Source of the DNA: Cyclobacteriaceae bacterium
GTDB taxonomy: Bacteria; Bacteroidota; Bacteroidia; Cytophagales; Cyclobacteriaceae
Reading direction: 5' to 3'
NCBI GenBank assembly: GCA_016786585.1
Contig: JAEUUI010000008.1
Location: 62,001 to 126,000 of the forward strand
DNA length: 64,000 nucleotides
Positions 25,839-34,108 of the stretch are shown in pieces. Below the pieces are notes generated by a model that saw nothing but the letters and a program-made list of their open reading frames with translations, made no database searches and was not told the DNA's origin. The first letter of the stretch is position 1; each line of letters opens with the position of its first letter. The position numbers and the translations under genes are program-made.

Positions 25839-26921
25839 ATGAAAGTCCCTGCAATCATTCGATTCGTTTGTATTGTAACGTGGCTCGCGCTCAGCGGATG
25901 CTCCGACAATGAGCCTCGTCAGAAAAGCGGATTGGTAGGCATCGCACTGCAATCACATCAAAATTCTCCGCCCGGACTTGAAGGCTACCTTCAGTCCGTA
26001 GACTATGTAACCTCAAACGGAATTAACCTGTTTGGAATGGCTCCCGAATGGGCTGAACTAGAGCCGTCTCCCGGCACATACGCATTACAAGAGTTTGTAG
26101 TAAATCCACTCACCTTGCTTGATCCAGATAAAACAAAATTCAAAAGCTATATCCTGGTGCTGAAAACGATCGACACCAATCGTAAAACCGTCCCTGCGGA
26201 TTTAATGTCAGCGTCATTTGATGATCCCGCGGTGATTAATCGCTTCCAGAGCCTGATTGATAATCTCGCATCGGCAGCGTCCATCGATCGCGTTTCCCAT
26301 ATCCTCATCGGCAACGAAGTAGATGGCTACCTCGCGGCCAACCCGACTTCATTAAGCTCGTTTTCGTCTTTTTATCAGCAAGCTGTTAATCGCATCCATC
26401 AGAAGATGCCCTGGGTAAGAGTCGGCACCATTATCACCTTTAATTCCTTAACTACCAACGCTGAAATTTTTAATACCCTTACCCCGCACAGCGATTTTGT
26501 CTGCTACACCTATTACCCGACCGATAACACCAACCCCAATTGGCAGATGCGCGCACCGGCCGATGTTTACAGCGATGTAGCATTTATGGCCGGTCAGGCA
26601 CAAGGCAAGCCATTCGCGTTTACGGAAATCGGCTACCCGTCATCGCCCGACAACCATTCATCAGAAAGCCTCCAGGTGCAATTCGTTGAAAACATGTTTG
26701 ATGCACTTCGTTCATACAAAGAGCGTGGCGAATTGGAGTTTATTTATTATCACGGGTTATACGATTACCCGCCCGACTTCTGCACGCCCTATGCCGCTGC
26801 CCAGGGTATCGACCCGACTTACCTATGTGGCTTTATGAATTCACTCGGATTAAATCAGTACGCCACCAGCGAACCGAAACAAGCATGGCCCGCCTTCGTG
26901 GCCAAACTAAAGAATTGGTGA
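25839..26921 (+). CDS. lipoprotein with glycoside-hydrolase clan A-like TIM barrel
   Basis: A 360-residue lipoprotein (lipobox LSGC, Cys21). The body is a barrel-like sequence with ILIGNEVDGYL carrying an Asn159-Glu160 pair at the end of one strand (typical acid/base) and AFTEIGYPSS with Glu263 as the likely nucleophile, about 100 residues later, as in clan A hydrolases. GIALQSHQNSPPGLEGYLQS and VCYTYYPTDN support the fold. The substrate is unknown; it probably acts at the cell surface on a glycan. Confidence 0.82.
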   Translation: MKVPAIIRFVCIVTWLALSGCSDNEPRQKSGLVGIALQSHQNSPPGLEGYLQSVDYVTSNGINLFGMAPEWAELEPSPGTYALQEFVVNPLTLLDPDKTKFKSYILVLKTIDTNRKTVPADLMSASFDDPAVINRFQSLIDNLASAASIDRVSHILIGNEVDGYLAANPTSLSSFSSFYQQAVNRIHQKMPWVRVGTIITFNSLTTNAEIFNTLTPHSDFVCYTYYPTDNTNPNWQMRAPADVYSDVAFMAGQAQGKPFAFTEIGYPSSPDNHSSESLQVQFVENMFDALRSYKERGELEFIYYHGLYDYPPDFCTPYAAAQGIDPTYLCGFMNSLGLNQYATSEPKQAWPAFVAKLKNW

Positions 26922-26959
26922 CGTCTTTCGTACCCCCTCTAAATTCTGAGATTGACTAC

Positions 26960-27029
26960 TCTCAAATCTCACATCTCAAGTCTAATGTCTTACTTCTAAA
27001 TTCTTCATTCTAATTTTTACATTCTTTTT
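26960..27029. repeat. degenerate heptamer tract
   Basis: Ten phased units: TCTCAAA, TCTCACA, TCTCAAG, TCTAATG, TCTTACT, TCTAAAT, TCTTCAT, TCTAATT, TTTACAT, TCTTTTT. It lies directly downstream of the TIM-barrel lipoprotein. Confidence 0.85.
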
Positions 27030-27098
27030 ACAATCTCATTACCATAGTCCTGCACAAGCCCTCGTTTCTTTGTTGGAAATCACTGCAAGAGATAACGG

Positions 27099-27779
27099 AT
27101 GAACTGCATGCATAAATTCACTTTCTTTCTGATGCTCGTTGGCTGCATCTCCTGTGGCGGACAAACCACCCGCGACTTTTCACACGAAACGCTTGAGTCC
27201 GTAACCAGCGATACAATCACTGTTCCCGGGTCGGCCGGGAGCTACTACACACAGTTTCAATACAACTATGCCGGCGGCAAGCGCCTCACCATCCAAAACA
27301 GTTTCCCTCGGGGCGAACAATATTTTGATCCGCAGGGAAACCGGTATGCCAAAACCATATTCTGGACGCGCATCATCAACCAAACCGATAACCCGTTGCA
27401 CGTTACCATCGATTTTTCAGGAGATACCTATGCATTTCCGAATTACATACGATCGCCACAGCTTGCCCAACATCACATCCTGATTCCGCCTGACACCCTG
27501 ATGGCCGGTGCCGAGCGCTTGGGCAACTATGGCTTTCACGATGCAGAATCGTTTCTGGCGGAGCGCTTGCATAAACCCTCTTCATTAAAAAGAACTATTA
27601 ACCCCAACCAGTCAACAGGCTTTTATGTCGTGCGACTTTTGTTAGTCACACCCGAAGTTGTGCCGCCCCGCGTAAAAGGTGGTCCCAAACTGCACACCCG
27701 GGCAGGCTTCACACTCAAAGGTCAGGATCTTTTCTACACCTTTAACGGTAAAGAGATTCAATGCGGAACAATTAAGTAA
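27099..27779 (+). CDS. lipoprotein of unknown function, intact paralogue of the next pseudogene
   Basis: A 226-residue lipoprotein (signal MNCMHKFTFFLMLVGCISC). The mature region contains RLTIQNSFPRGEQYFDPQGN, PLHVTIDFSGDTYAFPNY, ILIPPDTLMAGAERLGNYGF and FTLKGQDLFYTFNGKE. All four segments align with the downstream broken gene, so the pair is a tandem duplication. Family not recognised; strand-rich, probably a surface or periplasmic protein. A second ATG three codons in (MHKF) is an equally plausible start. Confidence 0.78.
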   Translation: MNCMHKFTFFLMLVGCISCGGQTTRDFSHETLESVTSDTITVPGSAGSYYTQFQYNYAGGKRLTIQNSFPRGEQYFDPQGNRYAKTIFWTRIINQTDNPLHVTIDFSGDTYAFPNYIRSPQLAQHHILIPPDTLMAGAERLGNYGFHDAESFLAERLHKPSSLKRTINPNQSTGFYVVRLLLVTPEVVPPRVKGGPKLHTRAGFTLKGQDLFYTFNGKEIQCGTIK

Positions 27780-27828
27780 TAGACATCCGGAACGCTAACC
27801 GTTGCCAACATCATCGTGCCTAAAGTCT

Positions 27829-27884
27829 AATGCCCAATCCCCAATCCCCAATGCCTAATACCTAATCCCCAATCCCTAATGCCC
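27829..27884. repeat. heptamer tract abutting a start codon
   Basis: Eight exact 7-bp units: AATGCCC, AATCCCC twice, AATGCCT, AATACCT, AATCCCC, AATCCCT, AATGCCC. The ATG of the following gene begins at the next base, as at 16473-16563. Confidence 0.92.
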
Positions 27885-28470
27885 ATGAAGCCCCTCATCA
27901 TATCAACACTCTTCTTATTATTCTCCATCCACGCCTCATCGCAGACCACCGCAAAAAAGCCCGAGTGGTACAGCGAGTCCAACACCAATGGCATCATCAT
28001 ACAAAACAGCTATCCGAAAGGCGGGCCGTACCTCGGACCTGTAAAGAAGAATTATAACTACAGTCGCCTCGTATTCGTTACGCGCGTAGTAAATGAAACC
28101 AGCACACCGGTAGAACTAACTTAGCATTAGCTTCTCCGCTGATTCCATTGCCATCCCCGGTTCGCCCAACACATTCGTGAAACTGTTTCTCCCGTCCGAC
28201 ACCATGACACTCGATAAGCTCCCCTTATTTAACTATGGCGTAACAAACCTCAAAACCCTTGATAAACCCACCCGGTTTCACCGGACTATCAAACCAAAGG
28301 AAGATTGTCTTTTCTATGTTGCCGGCATCTTTTATCAGACAGTCGCCACAGCGCAAAATCAGAGCAGGGGCGGCAACCGGGCCGAACTTGTGCTGCAAGG
28401 GCAGAAGCTTTTCTACCGAATGCCCCCGCAGATTGCTTTACTTCCCTGCGGAGAAATCATTTTTAAGTGA
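27885..28470 (+). pseudogene. frameshifted paralogue of the 27099-27779 lipoprotein
   Basis: The first frame encodes a signal peptide (MKPLIISTLFLLFSIHASSQ) and NGIIIQNSYPKGGPYLGPVK, ending at a TAG at 28122-28124. The rest continues in another frame as ISFSADSIAIPGSPNTFVKL, then FLPSDTMTLDKLPLFNYGV and LVLQGQKLFYRMPP to 28470. Removing the four bases TTAG at 28121-28124 restores VELTISFSADS, which aligns with VTIDFSGDTYAF of the intact paralogue. TTAGC is locally duplicated (TTAGCATTAGC), so slippage is the likely cause. Both parts may still be translated as fragments. Confidence 0.82.
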
Positions 28471-28485
28471 GGAGTCCCCGGCCTC

Positions 28486-28665
28486 AGCCCTGAAGGGGCG
28501 TAATATCCGAGCGATGGATGAAGTCCATCGGGCGAAGGGGCGCAATATCATAAACGATGGGCATCGCCCATCGCATGGGAAGCACCAAACCCTAAGCCCT
28601 GAAGGGGCGCAATACTTGCTCTTCTTGCCCCTAAATTGATAAACCATTACCTTCAGCAAGTATAT
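28486..28665. repeat. palindromic REP-like element (CCCTGAAGGGGCG type)
   Basis: AGCCCTGAAGGGGCG occurs at 28486-28500 and again, followed by CAATA, at 28597-28616. GAAGGGGCGCAATATC is near 28533-28549. Hairpins CGATGGA/TCCATCG and CGATGGGC-ATC-GCCCATCG (28555-28573) lie between. The tail AAACCATTACCTTCAGCAAG (28641-28660) is shared with a second copy at 30660-30728. Frames across this DNA are repeat artefacts. Confidence 0.82.
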
Positions 28666-28691
28666 ACAAACACAACCTGTCATAACACCCG

Positions 28692-29213
28692 GTGAGGATA
28701 CTCATTACCATACTAACGTTCACAATTATTTGTTCGCAAAGTTCCGGACAGTCCAATCAAGCCGGCTTCATCGACTCTTCCGTTAATAAAATTAAACTCC
28801 GAACTCCCGAGTCGGTAGAGAATGTATTTGGCCGGGGAAAGAACTACGTTGATCAGGCCGATGATGAGACCGATGTTATTACCAGCGATGGCAAACAATT
28901 GCTTACGATGGTTTTCCATCCCGGTGGCACGAGCAACGACTTTTACGAATTTCGTGTAGCCTACAATACAAAAGATATAAGGCCAGAACTCAGGATTTCA
29001 TCAAACCAGTTTGTGACCGGGAAAAACATCTCACTGGGGCTTACTAAACGTCAGGTGAAAAAGATACTCGGCCGACCAGCAAGAATCAAAACAGAGAACG
29101 GGGTAACAATCTGGACTTTTGAGACCAGTAATAAAGACAACCGCTATTTTGGCCGGTATGACTTTATAGACGGAAAACTAATTCAGTTTTGGTTTGGTGA
29201 AGAGTATCCATGA
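28692..29213 (+). CDS. exported hypothetical protein with BamE/OmlA-like motif
   Basis: A 173-residue secreted protein with a GTG start and a signal peptide (MRILITILTFTIICSQSSGQ). Near residues 115-130 it has ISLGLTKRQVKKILGRPARI, a SmpA/OmlA (BamE)-like motif in which a short helix precedes a G-x-P turn, and ends with YDFIDGKLIQFWFGEEYP. Probably periplasmic. The function is not known. Its end overlaps an upstream extension of the next gene but not its likely start. Confidence 0.72.
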   Translation: MRILITILTFTIICSQSSGQSNQAGFIDSSVNKIKLRTPESVENVFGRGKNYVDQADDETDVITSDGKQLLTMVFHPGGTSNDFYEFRVAYNTKDIRPELRISSNQFVTGKNISLGLTKRQVKKILGRPARIKTENGVTIWTFETSNKDNRYFGRYDFIDGKLIQFWFGEEYP

Positions 29214-29277
29214 TGGCCGCAAGCCGTCTGATCGTAAAGCTTATTTTATTATTAAACTTCCGGTATTAAGTATCCCA

Positions 29278-30060
29278 ATGATGTCGAAACGAGCAGCAAT
29301 AATACTTTTGATACTTTGTGCAGGCTGCACCAGCAAAACAACCGATAAAGAAATCAAAGCCAGCGTAGAGGCGAGAAAGGCAATCGCAGAAAAACTGCAT
29401 GGATATTGGCTCTCCAACAGCTATTTGGAAAAGATTTCAAGCACTAAGTCAATCTATGAAAGCCGCGAGTACAGCACCCGGTTCTGGGGCTTCACCCTTG
29501 ATAAGCATAACTTGATGACAGACTCAGCCACGATAGGCGGATTTATGGAACATGAGGGAGGTTACACTTGTTCCATAACGTTCGATTCAACAAAAAACTG
29601 TTTTATTAATAACCTCAAAGACCCCACAGGCCACTCGTTTGTCGACGAACCCTTCACCATGACGGTGCTTGACAACGGATTATTGCAACTTGACTTTGGT
29701 AGCATCAAAGAAGAATACCGGAAAGTGGTTGACGACCAGACAGCGCTACGGAAACTTCTGTTTGAGGGGCGATTCAAACAATTAGCAACAGACATAACGA
29801 TTGAATTTTCGGATGATGGGAAAGTAAAAGGCTTCGGCAACGATACATATTTCGAGCTGGTGAATGACTTTGTGGAAGGCGTATTTTATGATGTTGCTAT
29901 TTTCTATCCGGCTCAGGACTCCTCAGGAAATTGGACACGCGGTAAGCTTTTTCATTACAAAATAAATGGCGACACCCTGAAGCTGTACCCGATCACTCCA
30001 GACTGGCAAGAATTAGCGCATAAGATTGAGGACCTTAAATACCTTTTGGTTAAAATGTAA
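29278..30060 (+). CDS. lipoprotein of unknown function
   Basis: A 260-residue lipoprotein starting MMSKRAAIILLILCAGC (start 29278 or 29281), lipobox CAGC. The mature region is acidic with Trp/Tyr-rich strands (STRFWGFTLDKHNL, MEHEGGYTCSITFDS) and a repeated second half (TDITIEFSDDGKVKGFG). A lipocalin-like build is possible. No family recognised. Confidence 0.72.
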   Translation: MMSKRAAIILLILCAGCTSKTTDKEIKASVEARKAIAEKLHGYWLSNSYLEKISSTKSIYESREYSTRFWGFTLDKHNLMTDSATIGGFMEHEGGYTCSITFDSTKNCFINNLKDPTGHSFVDEPFTMTVLDNGLLQLDFGSIKEEYRKVVDDQTALRKLLFEGRFKQLATDITIEFSDDGKVKGFGNDTYFELVNDFVEGVFYDVAIFYPAQDSSGNWTRGKLFHYKINGDTLKLYPITPDWQELAHKIEDLKYLLVKM

Positions 30061-30142
30061 TGCCAGAGTTTTATTCCTCCAAGCCCATCGTGCAAGGCAG
30101 CAGCAAAGTCTTCCTTTTTAAAATTATTAAACGAAAAACAGC

Positions 30143-30553
30143 GTGCAAGAAGGAGATCCTATAACTGTCGGCCAACTAAAAAACGAATGGTCAAACGTTC
30201 TGTCAAAATATGACCAGTTCATACAGGCAGGCAATAAACTTAGGCCAATTAGATTCATCGTGCGGCATATAATAGATAGAGGATACGATAGTGTTCTATT
30301 TCCAGGAACATCCATGTATTCGTTACTCATTTCAATTCCATCAGATGATCGCGTCAACTTCAGCAAAACCTTGAAAATCGAGTTTGATCATCTTACGGAG
30401 AAAGTAAAGTTCCGCTATAACGACGGAACCGATCCGCAAAGTAAATGGGAAGAGACTTGCCAGGCTACCGAAGGAGTCGACCTTCTCGAGAACTTTTTAG
30501 CAGCCAACACGCACTTTAGTCTGGTTACAAAGAAGCCAAGCGGGGAAAGGTAA
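30143..30553 (+). CDS. hypothetical protein
   Basis: A 136-residue soluble protein from a GTG start (MQEGDPITVGQLKNEWSNVL). It has mixed helix and strand and no signal peptide. ISIPSDDRVNFSKTLKIEFD and KWEETCQATEGVDLLENFLA are the most conserved-looking parts. It is surrounded by immunity-like and repeat loci, so an effector-immunity connection is possible but unproven. Confidence 0.6.
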   Translation: MQEGDPITVGQLKNEWSNVLSKYDQFIQAGNKLRPIRFIVRHIIDRGYDSVLFPGTSMYSLLISIPSDDRVNFSKTLKIEFDHLTEKVKFRYNDGTDPQSKWEETCQATEGVDLLENFLAANTHFSLVTKKPSGER

Positions 30554-30587
30554 AGTATTTCCCAATCTCAGGCGTCTAATCCAAAAA

Positions 30588-30728
30588 CCTGTCAGGCTGA
30601 GTTTTACCTGCCGCAGGCAGGCCTGTCGAAGACTGAGTCCTGAGGTAATCCAACAATGAAGCCCTGAAGGGGCGCAATACCAACTCTTATTGCGGCACAT
30701 TCAGCAAACCATTACCTTCATGAAGTAA
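30588..30728. repeat. intergenic repeat cluster with second REP-like copy
   Basis: 30588-30645 has the arms TGTCAGGCTGAG and CCTGTCGAAGACTGAG, related to the common CTTCGACAGGCTCAG type of intergenic palindrome. 30660-30679 reads AGCCCTGAAGGGGCGCAATA followed by CTCTTATTGC and AAACCATTACCTTCA (30706-30720), matching the element at 28597-28665 over about 70 bp. Confidence 0.78.
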
Positions 30729-30788
30729 TAAGAGATATAGATATTATATATCATAGTATGCCGATGTTGGTGGTAACCCTTCTCCACA

Positions 30789-31613
30789 ATGAATAGAATA
30801 GTGATTTTAATTTTATGTAGCGGATTATTACTTGGCTGCAGGCAAGAAGTTGAAAAAATTACCGAGTCATTTCCCGATGGTAAACCGAAAGTAATCCTCA
30901 TCTATGCCAACGAAAAGGACACCCTAAACTATCAGAAAAAAGTACTCTATAATTCCGGTAAGCTTGATTACCTGGGTCAAATTAGGAATCAGAAGAAAGA
31001 TGGCGTGTGGATTTGGTGGTATGAAAACGGAAAGAAGAAAGATCAATGCAAATACAGCGCAGGGTTATATGTTGATACAGTTTACCATTGGTATGAAAGT
31101 GGACAACTAAAGCAACTTGAAATTCTTCCGATAACAAATACAGCCGGTGCTAAATGTGATGTGTGCAACGGAACAATAATTAGATTTTTCGAGAACGGGA
31201 AGTTGAAAGAAAGATTCACCTCAAACAATGGTGTTATTGAAGGGGAGTATCTTACAATTGAGGAGAATGGTGCATGGAACAAAAAGACTTATAGAAACGA
31301 TTCTCTTAACGGCCCCACATTAGAACACAATATTGATTCCCTTGGGAACGTCATAATTGTGACTGGGCAATATAAGAACGATAAAGAAACTGGTTATTGG
31401 CGGTGGTTTGATAAAGACAGTGTTTTAGTCCAAACAACGCATTACGACAACGGTATTGAGTCCGGTCTTCTTAGAACATATCATAAAAATGGCAAAGTTG
31501 AATCAGAAGGCGCTAGAAAAAATGGACAATACCAGGGGCTTGTCATCTACTATAACGATCAGGGTAAAGTGATTGACAAAGAACGCTACAATAATGGCGT
31601 TCTGATAGAATAA
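30789..31613 (+). CDS. MORN-repeat lipoprotein (YwqK-type)
   Basis: A 274-residue lipoprotein (MNRIVILILCSGLLLGC, Cys17) with MORN-like repeats, each giving YxNGK and GxWxWW/YY: DGVWIWWYENGKKKDQCKY, YHWYESGQLKQLE, IIRFFENGKLKERF, TGYWRWFDKDSVLVQTTHYD, LRTYHKNGKVESEGARK and IYYNDQGKVIDKERYNNG. This architecture is usually annotated as a YwqK-family antitoxin/immunity protein. It is 13 bases upstream of a CdiI-like immunity gene. Confidence 0.85.
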   Translation: MNRIVILILCSGLLLGCRQEVEKITESFPDGKPKVILIYANEKDTLNYQKKVLYNSGKLDYLGQIRNQKKDGVWIWWYENGKKKDQCKYSAGLYVDTVYHWYESGQLKQLEILPITNTAGAKCDVCNGTIIRFFENGKLKERFTSNNGVIEGEYLTIEENGAWNKKTYRNDSLNGPTLEHNIDSLGNVIIVTGQYKNDKETGYWRWFDKDSVLVQTTHYDNGIESGLLRTYHKNGKVESEGARKNGQYQGLVIYYNDQGKVIDKERYNNGVLIE

Positions 31614-31625
31614 CCTGTCGCTTAA

Positions 31626-32030
31626 ATGAAAACTGTCGACTATTCGAAATCGCTGGAGGAATTGGAGAACGACTATTGGGGGAAGCCGGAGTTTGAATCT
31701 CATGTGGTCAAAACTTGTCATTCCATGAGGAAAAAGCCCCTTAAAGAAATAACAGTCGAAGAATTGCGCCTCGTAATCGGGCAAGGTTTTAGTCTCCAGT
31801 ATTTGATTCCTATGGCAATTGAATTACTAAAGAGCAACATACTCGCGGAAGGAGATCTCTACGAAGGCGATCTGCTGACAAGCGTAATCTCAACACCAAC
31901 GTTCGACTACTGGAAAAATAACAAGCATCACTGGTTAACAGTTAAACAACTGATCGATCAAAACAGCAATAGGATCACCGATAAAATCATTCTTTCAAAA
32001 ATTCCCGCCTTCGAGAAAATTCACAACTAA
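31626..32030 (+). CDS. contact-dependent growth inhibition immunity-like protein (CdiI type)
   Basis: A 134-residue protein matching the CdiI-type immunity family: SLEELENDYWGKPEFESHVV, then CHSMRKKPLKEITVEELRLV, GQGFSLQYLIPMAIELLKSN, and EGDLYEGDLLTSVI. Relatives neutralise CDI toxin domains. No CdiA- or Rhs-like toxin gene is nearby, so it appears to be an orphan. It follows the MORN lipoprotein by 13 bases and probably shares its transcript. Confidence 0.85.
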   Translation: MKTVDYSKSLEELENDYWGKPEFESHVVKTCHSMRKKPLKEITVEELRLVIGQGFSLQYLIPMAIELLKSNILAEGDLYEGDLLTSVISTPTFDYWKNNKHHWLTVKQLIDQNSNRITDKIILSKIPAFEKIHN

Positions 32031-32052
32031 TCCGCCTTGTTCATAACAGACA

Positions 32053-32490
32053 CCCGGCAACCTTGAACCTTAAACCTTAAACCTTAAACCGTAATTCGTA
32101 ATTCGTAATTCGAAATTCGTCATTCTAAAATCTCCCGTCTCACTACTTACTACTTCCTACTTACGTCTACCTCCAACCTTAAACCCGGAACCTTAAACCT
32201 TGAATTTGAAACAAGAGCGGTAGGAGAAACTCCCATGTCAAACTGACGCGGAGAAATTTCTACAACTCACTCCGGGCGCAGAAATAGAAATTGTATATTC
32301 GATTACCCCGAACAGAGAACCAACAACCTTGAACTGTAACTCAAACCGGAAACCGGCAACTGGCAAACCGGAAACCGTAACTCGTCATTCTAAATTCGTC
32401 ATTCGTAATTCTAAAATCTCAAATCTCACATCTTACTACTTACGTCTAACGTCTAATCCCTAATGCCCAATCCCTAATCCCCAATACCCA
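32053..32490. repeat. two composite heptamer tracts around a unique core
   Basis: The left tract (about 32053-32203) has AACCTTA, AATTCGT, ATTCGTC and ACTTACT units. A non-repeat core follows (about 32204-32330) with no convincing gene. The right tract (about 32330-32490) has AACCGGA, ATTCGTC, ATCTCAA, ACGTCTA and finally AATCCCT/AATGCCC units. The ATG of the next gene lies inside the last AATGCCA unit. Confidence 0.8.
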
Positions 32491-33078
32491 ATGCCAACAC
32501 TAACCCTGCCTCCCTCCAAACCAAAACTCACCTCCGAACGACTCCGGAAAGAAATCGCACCCTTCAACATCGACCCCGTAAAATATCCCCTCATCCTTGT
32601 CGGCATCAGGGGCTACTACCGCAACACCATGGGCGAGAAAGGCAAGAACGACCGCGGCATATACGACGATGCCCTCTTCATCATTACCCCCAACGCCACC
32701 GTGGCCTTCAACGCCAACACCGATCCTTCAGTTACCAAAGCCGGCCGCGCAGTGTTGCAGCCAGGCGTGTACTACGCCCATAAGTTCGATACCCACTACG
32801 GCACCGCCTCGCAATACCCCGCCATCTGCCAGCGGTTGGGTAACGTAACTATTCTACGCGATGGCCAGCAGCACACCGAGCAGGGCAGCAAGTACGGCAT
32901 CAACATCCATAAAGGCGGCAACACCACCACCAGCAGCAGAGGCTGCCAAACAATTCCGCCCGCACAGTGGGAAGCCTTCTACCAGTTGGCCAAAAGCGAA
33001 GCCCAGCGACTGTACAACAGCGAGTGGAACAAGCACGTCATTCCCTATGTGCTGATTGTCAACACAGGGCAGTTTTAA
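32491..33078 (+). CDS. putative L,D-transpeptidase/YkuD-like cell-wall protein
   Basis: A 195-residue protein, Pro-rich at the N-terminus. Toward the C-terminus [20 protein letters not shown] resembles the H-xn-SxGC active-site motif of L,D-transpeptidase-type (YkuD-like) domains, with His and Cys placed to act together. It also has [20 protein letters not shown] and [20 protein letters not shown]. No signal peptide is visible, so export may be atypical. The family is uncertain; the catalytic idea rests on the single motif. Confidence 0.6.
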   Translation: MPTLTLPPSKPKLTSERLRKEIAPFNIDPVKYPLILVGIRGYYRNTMGEKGKNDRGIYDDALFIITPNATVAFNANTDPSVTKAGRAVLQPGVYYAHKFDTHYGTASQYPAICQRLGNVTILRDGQQHTEQGSKYGINIHKGGNTTTSSRGCQTIPPAQWEAFYQLAKSEAQRLYNSEWNKHVIPYVLIVNTGQF

Positions 33079-33170
33079 ACTTCAGCAACGGTAATAAGTT
33101 ATACATGCCGAACATCAAAACTCACAGCGCCCCAACGGCCGAAACATTTTTATCATTCTTTTGGCGTGCC

Positions 33171-33350
33171 TCCTTCCGGCCTGTCCTGATGCCGGCAGGT
33201 CCTCAGGGTTTTAATCCTGATGCCGAAGGCCGTAAGGATTTTAATCCTGATGCCGAAGGCCGTCAGGAGGCCGGGCTTTCCGCTGCAAGTCCTCGCTTCG
33301 CTGCGGGCTTTCCGCTGCAATCCCTCACGCGGTTGAAGATTTCGATAAAG
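33171..33350. repeat. composite intergenic repeat with 30-bp tandem unit
   Basis: TTAATCCTGATGCCGAAGGC starts at 33211 and again at 33241, a 30-bp period; CCTGATGCCGGCAGG precedes it. GGGCTTTCCGCTGCAA occurs at about 33273 and 33305, and the block ends CTCACGCGGTTGAAG. The 403-base stretch 33079-33481 holds only this repeat DNA plus a boundary motif (ACGTTAGCAGC, about 33453). I see no gene in it. Confidence 0.75.
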
Positions 33351-33481
33351 GTAACTTGGTTACAAGTTGCGCTCATTGTATCAGAGTCTACAAACCACTA
33401 AATTCATAAAGCAATAAACGGATATAAGACATAATCTGTCCTGTATGTAGACGTTAGCAGCAATCCATTCAATAATTCGAT

Positions 33482-33991
33482 ATGACAAACTCAGACATCA
33501 CCGACCTTCGGGACAGTTTAAGCCTGAGTCGGCTTGACATTGATTTAACGAGAAGGATAATAACTCGTAAGCCTTCAGACGAGTTAGAAACAGGCCTTCT
33601 TGCGATGATTGAAATACTAAAAAGATATTATCTCGCAAAAAAAGAAGAAGATTTTAATTCATTTATAAAGAAAAGGACAACGAATAAGGTGGTGCTGCAA
33701 CTCCTAATCCGACTGCTTCCAGAGTTCTCAGCTGACGAGATACCAGATGAATTAATACTCAAAATTGTTACCACTACAAACGGTCTGCCAGATACTGACA
33801 AATTCATCAATTTAATTTCAAATGAGCGGAAAGCAAGATTAAAATTAAGACAGATAGAAGAGAAAATTGTTCAGGAGTATTTAACAATGACGCCAAGTGA
33901 ATTTGACTTGACAATTAAGAGCTGGGAGGACAATGAGCGAAACTCTTTAGATTTATATCTAAAAACTTTAGACTTTATAATGAAGAAATGA
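33482..33991 (+). CDS. hypothetical protein, A/T-rich accessory gene
   Basis: A 169-residue highly charged helical protein (ITDLRDSLSLSRLDIDLTRR; ERKARLKLRQIEEKIVQEYL). No domain recognised. The gene is markedly A/T-rich compared with flanking genes and is the first of three genes separated by related boundary spacers. Its helical, soluble nature is compatible with a regulatory or defence accessory protein. That is speculation. Confidence 0.62.
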   Translation: MTNSDITDLRDSLSLSRLDIDLTRRIITRKPSDELETGLLAMIEILKRYYLAKKEEDFNSFIKKRTTNKVVLQLLIRLLPEFSADEIPDELILKIVTTTNGLPDTDKFINLISNERKARLKLRQIEEKIVQEYLTMTPSEFDLTIKSWEDNERNSLDLYLKTLDFIMKK

Positions 33992-33994
33992 CAA

Positions 33995-34100
33995 TGTGCT
34001 ACTGCCAACAAAGTATTTATGTCATTTTGGTATCGATATGACGTTATTATTTTTTTTAGCAACACAACGTCATAAACAAGAACGTTGCTGGTCATATTTT
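33995..34100 (+). other. boundary spacer with inverted repeats (cassette-like)
   Basis: It starts with CTACTGCCAACAAAG after one stop codon and ends with AAGAACGTTGCTGG before the next start. In between, TATGACGTT (34037-34045) pairs perfectly with AACGTCATA (34066-34074). The same type of left (GCYAACA) and right (AACGTTRGC or close) ends recur at the other boundaries of this gene group. Confidence 0.55.
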
Positions 34101-34108
34101 TTTGAACA

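Noticed and set aside
28438-28683. Frames across the palindromic REP-like element (ALKGRNI-type peptides)
   Set aside because: Such peptides are artefacts of repeat DNA and lack other gene features.
32967-33401. 144-codon plus frame containing FPLQSLTR-type peptides
   Set aside because: Half lies inside another gene in a different frame and half in intergenic repeats.
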